In this document: piece by piece, positions 26,045-35,400 of the stretch
Position numbering within the stretch: position 1 is the first letter of the stretch
Layout: each line of letters starts with the position of its first letter
From: Micromonospora sp. HM5-17
GTDB lineage: Bacteria > Actinomycetota > Actinomycetes > Mycobacteriales > Micromonosporaceae
Assembly (NCBI RefSeq): GCF_003762835.1
Contig: NZ_RJWA01000003.1
Span: 682,001-746,000 of the forward strand
Reading direction: 5' to 3'
Length of the DNA stretch: 64,000 bases
Notes under the pieces: model-generated
The model's database searches: none
What the model was told of the DNA's origin: nothing
Seen by the model: only the letters and a program-made list of their open reading frames with translations
Program-made: the position numbers and the translations under genes

Positions 26045-27661
26045 CTACGCTGACTCCCAGGCCAGCTCGGCTCCGGTTTCCTCGATGAACTCCCGTTCGA
26101 GCCGGATCAGGGTGGCGGTGCGCTCCCGGATGAAGCCGTCCCGGTCGTCGGCGACGAGGCGGGCCAGCGCGGTCGGTGGAATGGCGTGGCTGACCACGAC
26201 CGCGCGCAGCAGCCTCGGCGGCAGGTCGAGCAGGGCGTCACGCACCGAGACACCGGGCGGGGTGGGCAGGACGATCCGGTTGGCGATATTGGAGGCGTTC
26301 GCCACCCCGGTGACCACCCGGCGGTAGGCGGCCGGACCGGACCGGGCGAGCAGCTCGACCAGCTCGATCGGCTCGCCGTCCAGTCCGTTGCGCTGACCGA
26401 AGTGGTTCAGCTCCCAGAGCAGGAACGCCCGCACCCGGCCGTCGGAGGTGTCGAACCGCTCGGGCAGTGGCTGGGCGTACTGCCCCTGGCTGGTCAGCGT
26501 GGCGTGACCGGTGGCGAAGGCGCGGATCTGGTGCAGGGCGCGACGCACCTGGACGCTGTTGCCGCCGGCGAAGATTGTCGACCACGACGTACGCCAGAAC
26601 CAGCGGGTCAGCTCGCGGATCTGCGTGCCGTCCGGGTCGGGCCGGTGGTGGAAGAAGGCCGCGAGCAGGACGATCTGCTGCGGGTACGGCACCAGCCAGG
26701 CCACCGGGACGCCCGCCTCGTACCGGAGGAACCGCACCGCGTGGTGCAGGGCGACCTCGGCCTGGGCGATCGCGCCGTCGACGTCGCCGCTGATCCGCTC
26801 GGCGAGTGCCGCCCAGCGCAGGTTCTGCACGTCGTCCTCGCCGGCGAGCGCCGCGATCGTCTGGAACACCGGTTCGGCGCCGATGTCACCGAAGCCGCTG
26901 TCGCCGAGACTCTCCCGGATGGCGTTGATCCGGTCGCTGAGGGTCTCCGTGTTCTCGGGCCGGTAGGTCAGCGCGGAGACCATCTGGTCGGGCCGGATCT
27001 GCAGGCCGCTGCTGTTGACCCGGGCGAACGCCCGGACCGCCCGGTCCAGGTCGCCGCCGAAGATCCGGAAGACCGGGATCTTGTACGACTTGATCCGCTG
27101 GGCGACCTGCTCGGCCTCGTCGACCAGGATCTCGGCGTCCTCGGCGGTGCTCGGGTCGCGGGCGAGGCGGCGGGCGTACCCGAGGAAGTCCATGGTGCGC
27201 AACACGGTCTGCATCGGCAGCAGGTTCGCCGGCGGCGCGCTGCGACCCCAGTGCTGGAACCGGACGTCGCGCGGGTCGGTGGCGCCGAGCGTCCGGTAGA
27301 TCCACCACCGACGGTCCGCGCCGGTGGCGGGCGGCTCGGGTCGGCGGATCAGGGTGCCGAAGAGGGTGGAGAGCCGCTGGTGCCCGTCGAGCAGGTAGGC
27401 GAGCTGCCCCTCGGGAGCGGGCGGGACGTCGATCTCGGCGACCTGGTCGAGCGTCGGCAGCCGCAGGTTCGTCTCCCAGATCAGGATGCTGCCGATCGGG
27501 TAGCCCCGCTCGATGCTGTCGAAGAGGTCGAGCATCTGGTGGGGCTGCCAGACGTACGGGCGCTGGAACCGGGGGATCCGGAGCCGGCCGGAGCGGACCT
27601 CTTCGAGGAGTTGCTCCAGCAGCAGCACCTCCGGTTTGACGGTGAACTCCTCGGTCTGCAC
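26045..27661 (-). CDS. DUF262-domain protein (GmrS-like), last gene of a four-gene operon
   Basis: A 538-residue DUF262 protein. IPRFQRPYVW (residues 29-38) and LLDGHQRLSTL (about 90-100) match the conserved motifs of the domain, which resembles ParB/Srx NTPase folds. The second motif reads DGHQR instead of the usual DGQQR. There is no DUF1524 HNH region, so on its own it would not be expected to cut DNA. The GTG at 27661 follows GGAG, and the gap to the preceding TOPRIM gene is 35 bases. DUF262 is the nucleotide-hydrolysing, DNA-translocating half of type IV restriction enzymes such as GmrSD. Here it probably works with the three genes upstream. Confidence 0.8.
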   Translation of the reverse strand: MQTEEFTVKPEVLLLEQLLEEVRSGRLRIPRFQRPYVWQPHQMLDLFDSIERGYPIGSILIWETNLRLPTLDQVAEIDVPPAPEGQLAYLLDGHQRLSTLFGTLIRRPEPPATGADRRWWIYRTLGATDPRDVRFQHWGRSAPPANLLPMQTVLRTMDFLGYARRLARDPSTAEDAEILVDEAEQVAQRIKSYKIPVFRIFGGDLDRAVRAFARVNSSGLQIRPDQMVSALTYRPENTETLSDRINAIRESLGDSGFGDIGAEPVFQTIAALAGEDDVQNLRWAALAERISGDVDGAIAQAEVALHHAVRFLRYEAGVPVAWLVPYPQQIVLLAAFFHHRPDPDGTQIRELTRWFWRTSWSTIFAGGNSVQVRRALHQIRAFATGHATLTSQGQYAQPLPERFDTSDGRVRAFLLWELNHFGQRNGLDGEPIELVELLARSGPAAYRRVVTGVANASNIANRIVLPTPPGVSVRDALLDLPPRLLRAVVVSHAIPPTALARLVADDRDGFIRERTATLIRLEREFIEETGAELAWESA

Positions 27662-27696
27662 CCGTTCTCCCTGCGTCCGCTGGCGTGGGCGTACGG

Positions 27697-28680
27697 TCAG
27701 ATTCTGCCGGCGACGGTTGCGAGCAGCGCGCGCAACTCGGCGACGACGTCCGGCCCGAGCTGCGCGAAGTCGTGTTCGGTCAGCCGTTCCCGGCGGGCGT
27801 GCAGCTCGTCCAGCAGCCGGTTACCGAAGCCGTCGTGCAGGCCGGTCCGGGGTGCCGGCGGGACGAACGCCGGAAACAGCTTCTCGAAGGCGTCCCTGGC
27901 CTCCGGCGACCGGTCAACCTTGCGGAAGCCGTGCTTCATGTCGTAGTGGGCGCGCTGCTCCGGGGTCAGTTGCTTGAGCAGCGTCAGCTTCCGGGACGCC
28001 TCGCCAGAGCGGCCGATGGTGGCGAGCACCCGGTACGGCACGTAGTTCTCCGCCTCGCGCCGGGCGAGCACGTGTACCGCGACGCCGAGGTGCCGGAGCC
28101 GGTCGGCCTTGTCGTCGCTGCTGGTGCGTTGCCGGGGGAGGAACCGGTCGCTGTCGAGGACGGCGGCGACCCGGACCACCCGGCGGAACCGGCGGACAAT
28201 CTGCTCGGCCACCGACACCAGGGTGCTGCCCCCGCCGTTGGCGAACTCGACCCAGTCGTTCTCGATGGCCCGGCGGACTCGCTCGTCGCCGAGCACGTGG
28301 GCGACGGCGGCGAGGAAACGGCCGTCGGAGCCCTGGTTCTCCACGACCACCACGGCACGCTGGCACAGGTCCGCCGCGTGCTCGACGAGGTCGGCCCGGG
28401 TCACCCGGACGACCTCGGGGCCGACCTGGCTGGTGCCGGTCCACATCTGCGCGGTGGCCGCCTTGCGCGCTGTCGAGGCGATCGCGTCGGAAAGTTTCGG
28501 TAGGTGCTTCGGCAGGAACGCCTCGACCGCGACGACCACCAGCTCGTTGGTCACCCACTCGTGTCGCTCGTCGACAAAGCAGTACAGCAGGCTGTGGAGG
28601 TGGGTGAGGTAGGTCGGGTCGTCCGACCCGGTGGTGTCCTCGCCGTCGGCGAAGACCTCCGGGGTCAACTCAACGCGCAC
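27697..28680 (-). CDS. TOPRIM-like protein paired with an AAA ATPase
   Basis: A 327-residue protein whose centre fits a TOPRIM nuclease fold. VVVENQGSDGRF (about residues 87-98) supplies the acidic Glu motif, GGGST follows, AVLDSDRF (about 155) supplies DxD, and RREAENY follows, as in DUF4435/OLD-type proteins. It overlaps the ATPase gene by 11 bases, so the two are coupled. ATPase plus TOPRIM pairs are a recurring defence design (OLD, Gabija, PARIS). This one is not recognised as any named type. The assignment rests on motif spacing only. Confidence 0.55.
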   Translation of the reverse strand: MRVELTPEVFADGEDTTGSDDPTYLTHLHSLLYCFVDERHEWVTNELVVVAVEAFLPKHLPKLSDAIASTARKAATAQMWTGTSQVGPEVVRVTRADLVEHAADLCQRAVVVVENQGSDGRFLAAVAHVLGDERVRRAIENDWVEFANGGGSTLVSVAEQIVRRFRRVVRVAAVLDSDRFLPRQRTSSDDKADRLRHLGVAVHVLARREAENYVPYRVLATIGRSGEASRKLTLLKQLTPEQRAHYDMKHGFRKVDRSPEARDAFEKLFPAFVPPAPRTGLHDGFGNRLLDELHARRERLTEHDFAQLGPDVVAELRALLATVAGRI

Positions 28681-29965
28681 GGGGATCCTGCCTCGTCCAC
28701 TGGGCGCGGGCCAGCGCCCGGGTTTCCTCGTAGTCCTCCGAGAAGACGCCGGTCGGCCAGTAGTCGAGGTTGCCGTCGGCGTCGATGTGGATGCGTCGGG
28801 CCTGGGCCGAGCCGTTGTCGTGCTCCACGAAGTAGATGGCGATGGTGTCCGGGTCGAGCCCTTCGGCGACGCGCCGCCGCAGCCGCAGCAGGAACGTCTC
28901 GCTGTGTGTCTCGATCAGGAACCGGACACCGGTCGCCTGCCACGCGGCCAGGTAGAGATCGGCGAGACCGGCGTGCGCCGCCGGGTGCAGGTGCAGCTCC
29001 GGCTGTTCGATGATCTCGAGTACGGGTCGGCGGGGCGGGTCGACCAGGTCGAGCGCCCGCTGCACGAAGATCGGCAGCGTCTGCGCCACCCCGGTGCCGG
29101 CGTCGGCGAGGTTGACCGTGACGTCCTCGCCGGTGGCCGAGCGCAGCACCAGCGACCAGACCTCGCCACCGTCGACCAGGTCGAGGGTCCACCCGGGCAG
29201 GAGCTCGGCGATGCCCTTGTTGACCCGCCGGATAAGCTCGCCCTGCCGGCCGGCGGTGTCGCTGGCCAGGATGCGGGCGGCGTGTAGCCCGGTGCTACCC
29301 AGCTCCTTTGGCATCCGGGCCGGCAGCAGGTAGCGCCGCTGCGGCTGCTCCCGGAACGGCCCGAAGTAGCGGATGGTCGGGAAGATCCTACGAAACTCGT
29401 AGATCGCTTCGATCACGTGGTCGGAAAAAACTGCGTCGCTCGACAGTGGCGAGCCCTGCCAGAGCCCTAGGGACCGGGTCGGCAGCAGTCCCCGAAACCG
29501 GACTGGCAGGTTCTCCTGCACCTCGTCGCCGACCATGATGGAGTACCGAGGATTGTCGGCGGGGTCGTTCAGCTCCCACTCCAGCCGAATGCCGGACTCG
29601 GGCAGTTCCAGTTCAGAGACGACCTGCGAGTCGTAGCGGTCGCGGTTGACGTTCTGAACCGTCGCCCGGAGCCGACTGCGATTCAGCTCGTCCTCGACCG
29701 TCAGGTCGATCTCAATTCCGCCGTGGGCCCGCCGGCCGTGGATGAGGTCGACGAACCGGCCGACCAGCCCTTCGCCGAGCCTGTCGAGGTCGAACGGGGT
29801 CGGCGCGTCGGTGCGGATGCCGGTATCGATCAGCACCGGGGCGCGGACCAGGGCGCTCTTGCCCGAGTTGTTCCGGCCGAGGACCACGGTGATCGGACGT
29901 AGCTCGATGTCCTGGCGTTGGGCGAAGCAGCGATAGTTGCCGAGGGCCATTCGGACCAGAGCCAT
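28670..29965 (-). CDS. AAA family ATPase, DUF3696 type
   Basis: A 431-residue AAA_15/OLD-like ATPase. The Walker A is GRNNSGKSALV near residue 32. LADAGTGVAQTLP is the signature-like motif, VLEIIEQPELHLHP the Walker B, and LIETHSET the His-switch region. The end (YFVEHDNGS...YWPTGVFSEDYEE) matches the DUF3696 tail of predicted ATPases. ATG 29965, with AGGGGGTG upstream, is preferred over GTG 29974. It starts 12 bases after the DUF262-DUF1524 gene ends and overlaps the TOPRIM gene. It probably senses DNA or protein and controls the nuclease partner. Confidence 0.8.
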   Translation of the reverse strand: MALVRMALGNYRCFAQRQDIELRPITVVLGRNNSGKSALVRAPVLIDTGIRTDAPTPFDLDRLGEGLVGRFVDLIHGRRAHGGIEIDLTVEDELNRSRLRATVQNVNRDRYDSQVVSELELPESGIRLEWELNDPADNPRYSIMVGDEVQENLPVRFRGLLPTRSLGLWQGSPLSSDAVFSDHVIEAIYEFRRIFPTIRYFGPFREQPQRRYLLPARMPKELGSTGLHAARILASDTAGRQGELIRRVNKGIAELLPGWTLDLVDGGEVWSLVLRSATGEDVTVNLADAGTGVAQTLPIFVQRALDLVDPPRRPVLEIIEQPELHLHPAAHAGLADLYLAAWQATGVRFLIETHSETFLLRLRRRVAEGLDPDTIAIYFVEHDNGSAQARRIHIDADGNLDYWPTGVFSEDYEETRALARAQWTRQDPRAR

Positions 29966-29977
29966 GGGCCACACCCC

Positions 29978-32053
29978 CTAATTGAACGTGACCCCGTCTT
30001 CCCGATCGCTGTCACCATCAGCGTCCAGGCCGATTTCTCTGGCAAGATCGTTAGCCGTCATTCTTTGCTCGGCTGCTGCGCGGCCCGCGTCATCGAAGCG
30101 TACGCCTTCTGTTTCCAGTATCACCCGAGGATCGTCATGACGTGAGGGGTCGGGCCACCGGAAATCTGCCGAGACCGAGCCGTCAATTTTCAGCACTCGG
30201 TGAGCGTTTGGTCGCGGTATGCCGGCTAGACGACTGGCGACAGTCCGATGAAACACTCCGACAAGTTCGGCGATGTCCGAGTAGCTTGTCCAACGGCCCG
30301 CAGGAATACATGCGAGGGCTTGGTCCATCAATGACCAGCGCGGGCTGGCGGGCGCGGCGGCGGCGGACTCATCTGGCCCCGGCCAGATTTTGATGATACG
30401 CGCGGCAAGCGCACGACCGCGAGCGAGTATTTCGTCTCGGCCCCATCTCGGGGCGTCAGCGATCTCGCGGTTCATCGCAAGGCCACTGTCGCGGAGAACC
30501 GCCTTCTTGGTGTCGAACCCATCATTGGCAAGCTTGGCATTGTATGCCGTCAGGGTGAGGTTTCCCAGGGTGTGTACCAACGAACTGTGCAGCTCCTGGA
30601 CAGTTTCCCCGTCGCGTAGGTCAGGACGCAACATGTCTCGCCACGCGTCGTTCAGAGACTGCGGAAGAACATGTTCGATGGTTAGCTTCGCGGTGTCAAA
30701 GTCAATTGGTTCCTTGTGGTCATAATCCTCCTCGATGCATCGCAACACGTAGCTCCGTTGAGGCCCGCGACCCAGCCAGTAAAAACTGTTGACCAGCACG
30801 GCGTCACGAATGTGTTGATCGGTGGGGAGTTTCTTTCGAATGCCGGACAGCGCGCGGGTAATTGCCTTTGCCGAGGGGACCTGCTCACCCAGGTCCTTCA
30901 CCAGTGACATAAGGATACGGTTCGTGTTTGCGCTCGCGATCCCAGCAATCATTCGACGGACCAGATAGCTCTCCACCACGCGAAGGGCGTCCGCCGCCTC
31001 GCTGGAGCTGAGACTGCCGGCCTCGTTCGCGAGGAGAACGTGCAGTGCGATGGGATGAACTACAGCGGCTCCCCAACGGTCCAGCCGGTCCAGTGCACGA
31101 CGCAGGTCCGGATCGGCCACACTGTGCGGGTTGAGGATCTTATAGAACAGCCGTGCCTTCGTGTGCAGGTCGACAATCCATTGTTCGATCGCTGCCTCGT
31201 CCGGTAGTTGGTTGAGCCGCTGCTGCTGCGAGTGGTAAACCGCCTCCTGGGTGGCTCGGTCGTCGCCGCGCAGTACCAGGTCCAGCCAGACCAGTTCCTC
31301 AAGCTGCTTGTCGGTCAGCAGCTCCTGTAGCGGCAGCCACTGCCGCTCATACACGTAGTCCCCGCGGGCGGGCAGCCGCATGAACAGGTAGTTGCGGAGC
31401 AGGTCGGCCTGTGTCAGGGGCTGCCCCGTGTAGTTGAGCGACTCAAAGATGCGGTGGACGTTGTCGTCCGGGTGGGCGGCGATCTCCACAAGGCTGAGGC
31501 GCGCCGCGACAGTCTGCTCGATCCGGGCGAGATCCTGACTGTCATCTGGGTCGTCGGCCTGGACAAGCGCGGCCCGGAAGAAGCGGTAAGCCTCCCCAAT
31601 GCGATCTTCGCCGCCAGCACCCGGCTCACGCTCCACCAGCGCTAGCCATGCTGCCCGATCGGCCTTGGTGGGCAGCAGCGTATACCGTTCCATGCCAGAC
31701 GCGTACTTGTTAAACAGGTACATGTCGTCGATCTTCGCGGCCAACTGCTTATCAGTCTCATAGACGTGATCGCGAATCGCGCACAACAGGATGCTCAAGG
31801 TGGTGAGTCGCTGCTGCCCATCGACAACCAGCCAACTCTGGACGCCCGTCGGGGTATTGGAAGGACTGGGGGCCAACACCACCGACCCAAGGAAGTGGGT
31901 GGCGTTGTTGCCCTCTCCCGCGACCCGCATGATATCGGTCCACAGTTGTGCGAGATCGCGCCGCTTCCAGCTATAGCGGCGCTGGTAGAGCGGCACAACG
32001 TACTGTTTCTCGCCCTGCAGCAAGTTGCGGACAGTCGTCTCGTTCGCCTTCAC
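29978..32053 (-). CDS. GmrSD-type nuclease (DUF262-DUF1524) with C-terminal alkyltransferase-like domain
   Basis: A 691-residue protein. The DUF262 domain has VPLYQRRYSW near residue 20 and VVDGQQRLTTL near 80. The DUF1524 HNH-type nuclease domain has IEHVLPQSLNDAW near 455 and HTLGNLTLTAYNAKLAN near 495. Residues about 570-665 look like a methylguanine-methyltransferase/ATL DNA-binding domain: IPAGRWTSYSDIAELVG, then RTVASRLAG and PNAHRVL, with Ala where MGMT has the alkyl-accepting Cys. GTG 32053 with GGGGAG upstream gives the standard family start VKANETTVRNLLQGEKQYVVPLYQRR in shortened form. Such enzymes cut modified phage DNA. The ATL domain may read base modification. First gene of the operon. 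Confidence 0.8.
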   Translation of the reverse strand: MKANETTVRNLLQGEKQYVVPLYQRRYSWKRRDLAQLWTDIMRVAGEGNNATHFLGSVVLAPSPSNTPTGVQSWLVVDGQQRLTTLSILLCAIRDHVYETDKQLAAKIDDMYLFNKYASGMERYTLLPTKADRAAWLALVEREPGAGGEDRIGEAYRFFRAALVQADDPDDSQDLARIEQTVAARLSLVEIAAHPDDNVHRIFESLNYTGQPLTQADLLRNYLFMRLPARGDYVYERQWLPLQELLTDKQLEELVWLDLVLRGDDRATQEAVYHSQQQRLNQLPDEAAIEQWIVDLHTKARLFYKILNPHSVADPDLRRALDRLDRWGAAVVHPIALHVLLANEAGSLSSSEAADALRVVESYLVRRMIAGIASANTNRILMSLVKDLGEQVPSAKAITRALSGIRKKLPTDQHIRDAVLVNSFYWLGRGPQRSYVLRCIEEDYDHKEPIDFDTAKLTIEHVLPQSLNDAWRDMLRPDLRDGETVQELHSSLVHTLGNLTLTAYNAKLANDGFDTKKAVLRDSGLAMNREIADAPRWGRDEILARGRALAARIIKIWPGPDESAAAAPASPRWSLMDQALACIPAGRWTSYSDIAELVGVFHRTVASRLAGIPRPNAHRVLKIDGSVSADFRWPDPSRHDDPRVILETEGVRFDDAGRAAAEQRMTANDLAREIGLDADGDSDREDGVTFN

Positions 32054-32497
32054 GACGTCTCCCCAGGAGCGGCACATGTTCACCGTGGACACCCATGAGC
32101 CTCGCCATGGTGGGCCCCATCGGCGGTGATCGCCATCAACCGATCGGTGGGATCTCGCCTGAGCGTAGCGGGTGTTCGCGGGATTTGCTTTGCCCGGCCA
32201 GACGAAGCGTCAGCGTTGTGCCCGTGGTGCAGGACCTGCGGGAAGTGGTGAGGTTTCTGTCGTCAAACCTTCGGTCGTGCCAAAGAACCTGCTGGTCAAC
32301 CGGCCTGGGATGCTACAGCGCCCCGGTAGAAACAGGGATGCGGGGCGCCAGGGCGTTGGCCCATGCCGTTACGGCCGTCGGGCACCTGACACCCGTTCTA
32401 GCCGATCGCCACATCAACCCTTCGTACGGTTGGTGGCACAACCCATGACGGTAGGGTGATGCGGTTCGGTGCTGCGGGACACGAGGTGAGGCGGACC
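32054..32497. other. 444-base divergent region before pglX
   Basis: This region separates the minus-strand nuclease operon from pglX. No convincing gene is present. The right half is rich in short inverted repeats, including a strong hairpin at 32318-32348, GGGC-GTTG-GCCC just after it and CCG-TTA-CGG. It should hold promoters for both directions, but none stands out. A structured RNA or an old element fragment is possible. Confidence 0.35.
32318..32348 (+). other. Hairpin with perfect 8-bp stem in the pglX upstream region
   Basis: GCGCCCCG (32318-32325), a 15-base loop and CGGGGCGC (32341-32348) pair perfectly. It lies 150 bases before pglX amid other small inverted repeats. It could be part of a leader RNA, a terminator or an element end. 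Confidence 0.4.
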
Positions 32498-35400
32498 GTG
32501 ATCGATCGTCGGGCGCTGCTGAGGGACCTCCAGGGCCAGGTCAGGAGGCTGGAGAAGGACTTGGTCGAGCAGATCGGCGACTCCGGCGAGCACTACGACA
32601 GGCTTCGCCCCGAGTACGACCGGGCGTTCCGCCTGAAGCGGACGGCGGCGACCTGGCAGGCGTGGCGGGACGAGCGGGTGACCCAGACGGCGGTGGCCTG
32701 GGTGCTGGGCACGGTCTTCGTGCGGTTCTGCGAGGACAACGGGCTGTTCGGCGACGCCTGCTATCTGACCGGGCCGAACAAGGAGCGGGCGGTGCTCGCC
32801 GAGGAGTCGCAGGACGACTTCTTCCGGCGGCACCCGGAGAAGACCGACCGGGACTGGCTGCTGGCCGCGTTCGAACATATTGGCCAGACCCAGGCGGGGC
32901 GGCTGCTCTTCGACCCGAAGCACAACCCGGCCTACCAGATCCCGATCAGCCACGACGCGGCCAAGGCGCTGATCGCCTTCTGGCGCCGGCGTGACGAGGC
33001 CGGCACGCTCATCCACGACTTCACCGACCCGCAGTGGGGTACCCGGTTTCTCGGTGACCTCTACCAGGACCTGTCGGAGGCGGCGCGGAAGCGGTACGCG
33101 CTGTTGCAGACGCCGGAGTTCGTGGAGGAGTTCATCCTCGACCTGACGCTGAAGCCGGCGATCGACGAGTTCGGCCACGAGGGCATCAGGGCGATCGACC
33201 CGACCTGCGGCTCCGGCCACTTTCTGCTCGGGATCTTCCGGCGGCTGATGACGGAGTGGAAGAAACGCGAGGATCTGGATCGCTGGGAGAAGGTCCGGCT
33301 GGCCCTGGAGTCCGTACACGGCGTCGACATCAACCCGTTCGCGGTCGCCATCGCCCGCTTCCGTCTGCTGCTCGAAGCGATGCGCGAGGCCGGTTTCACC
33401 ACCTTCGAGGAGATCCGTCAGTACGCCTTCCCGATCCAGGTCGCCATCGGCGACTCCCTGATCAAGAACCGCCAGGCCACTCTCTTCGACCACGTGGACG
33501 AGCTGGCCGAGTTTCGGTACGCGACAGAGGACCTGGACGACTATCCGGGGATTCTGGCCGAGGGCCGCTATCACGTCGTGGTGGGTAATCCGCCATATAT
33601 TACGCCGAAGGACAAGGAACTCAACGAGCTGTATCGAGAGCTCTACAAAGATGTTTGTTCGGGCAAGTATGCTCTTTCGGTTCCTTTCGCCAAGCGCTTC
33701 TTTGATCTAGCCAAGCGGCCGGAGCCAGACGGCCGTGGATCGGGCCATGTCGGCCAGATAACGGCCAACTCATTCATGAAGCGTGAGTTCGGTCGGAAGC
33801 TGATCGAGCGCTACTTTGCCGAGGAAGTCGATCTGACTCACGTCATCGACACCTCGGGTGCCTACATTCCTGGCCACGGCACCCCAACCGTGATCCTCGT
33901 CGGCCGGAAGCGCAAGCATGATCGGGCGGATACGATCCGCGCCGTGCTCGGCGTGCGCGGCGAACCGAGCGCTCCCGAGAATCCACATGAGGGCAAGGTC
34001 TGGCAGGCCATCGTTGATCAGTACGATAAAGCTGGATCCGAGAGCGAGTGGATTTCGGTAGTCGACCTGCCGAGACAGCAGCTCCGTACTTTTCCCTGGA
34101 GTCTCTCCGGTGGTGGCGCCGACACATTGTTGACTCTCATTCGAGATTCAGCATCCACAACTCTCTCGCAGATGCTGCACCTCATTGGCTTCGTCTCGAT
34201 TACCGCAGAAGACGACGCCTTCTTCCTTGATCGTGCGAGCGTAATACGTAACCAGATTGAGTCATCCAGGCCAATGGTCACCGGTGATGCTGTCCGCGAC
34301 TATGTCTGCGAACCAGAAATAGCTTGCATCTTCCCATATGACTCGGCTTTGGGTGCCATCGAGTCGGTCGGCATTCCCAAGTCCATCAAATTGCTGTGGC
34401 TGAATAGGAGAAGGCTGCAACGTCGCAAGCGGTTTGGAACCATCATCGAGAACATCCCTTCTCTCAAGTGGTACGAATTTGGTGAATTGTACCGCGAAAA
34501 ACTGAAGGCGCCACTTTCAATTGCATTTGCGTTTGTGGCAACACACAACCAGTTTGTACTTGACCGCGGAGGTAGCATATTCAACCGTTCTGCTCCGGTG
34601 ATTAAACTCCCAGAGGGGGCGACGGAGGACGATCATCTGCGGCTGCTGGGGGTGCTGAACAGTTCTATAGCGTGCTTCTGGTTGAAGCAAGTCAGTCATG
34701 ATAAGGGAATCCGCGGCGAGGGCGGCGGATTTACGAGCGACGACTGGGAGCGGTTCTACGAGTTCACCGGTACGAAGCTACAGGACTTTCCGCTGCCGAA
34801 GGCGTACCCGTTGGAACTGGCGCGGGAGCTGGATGCGGCGGCGCAGCGCCTGACGGCGGTGAGTCCGGCGGCGATCGCGAACCAGGGCGTACCGACGAGG
34901 GAACGTCTTGCCGAGGCACGGCGTGAGTGGGAGTCGACCCGGGGGCGGATGATCGCGCTCCAGGAGGAGCTGGACTGGCAGGTCTACCACCACTACGGGC
35001 TGCTGCCGGAGGAGCTGACCGCACCGGCCGAGTCCGTGCCCGAGCTGAAGCTCGGCGAGCGCGCCTTCGAGATCGTCCTTGCCCGGCGGGTCGCGGCCGG
35101 ACAGGCCGAGACGCAGTGGTTCGAGCGGCACGGGTCCACCCCGATCACCGAGCTGCCGGACCACTGGCCGGCGGAGTATCGGGCCGTGGTGGAGAGGCGG
35201 ATCCAGGTCATCGAGCAGAACCGCTACCTGGCACTGATCGAGCGGCCGGAGTGCAAGCGGCGGTGGGCAACCGAGGGATGGGACCGGATGCTCGACCAGG
35301 CGCTGAAGGACTGGCTGCTGGACCGGTGCGAGAGGCGCGAGCTGTGGTACGCCCTGGACGAGAACGGTGTTCCGCAGCCACGTCCGCTGTCTGTCGCCCA

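Noticed and set aside
26186-27946. A 586-codon plus-strand frame opposite the DUF262 gene
   Set aside because: It is the antisense of a gene with clear DUF262 motifs. Its composition (Gly/Arg/Asp/Val repeats) is typical of shadow frames in GC-rich DNA.
27697-29965. Calling the ATPase/TOPRIM pair PARIS (AriA/AriB)
   Set aside because: The ATPase ends in a DUF3696-like tail and the pair is embedded between DUF262 genes. The resemblance is only at the level of general architecture.
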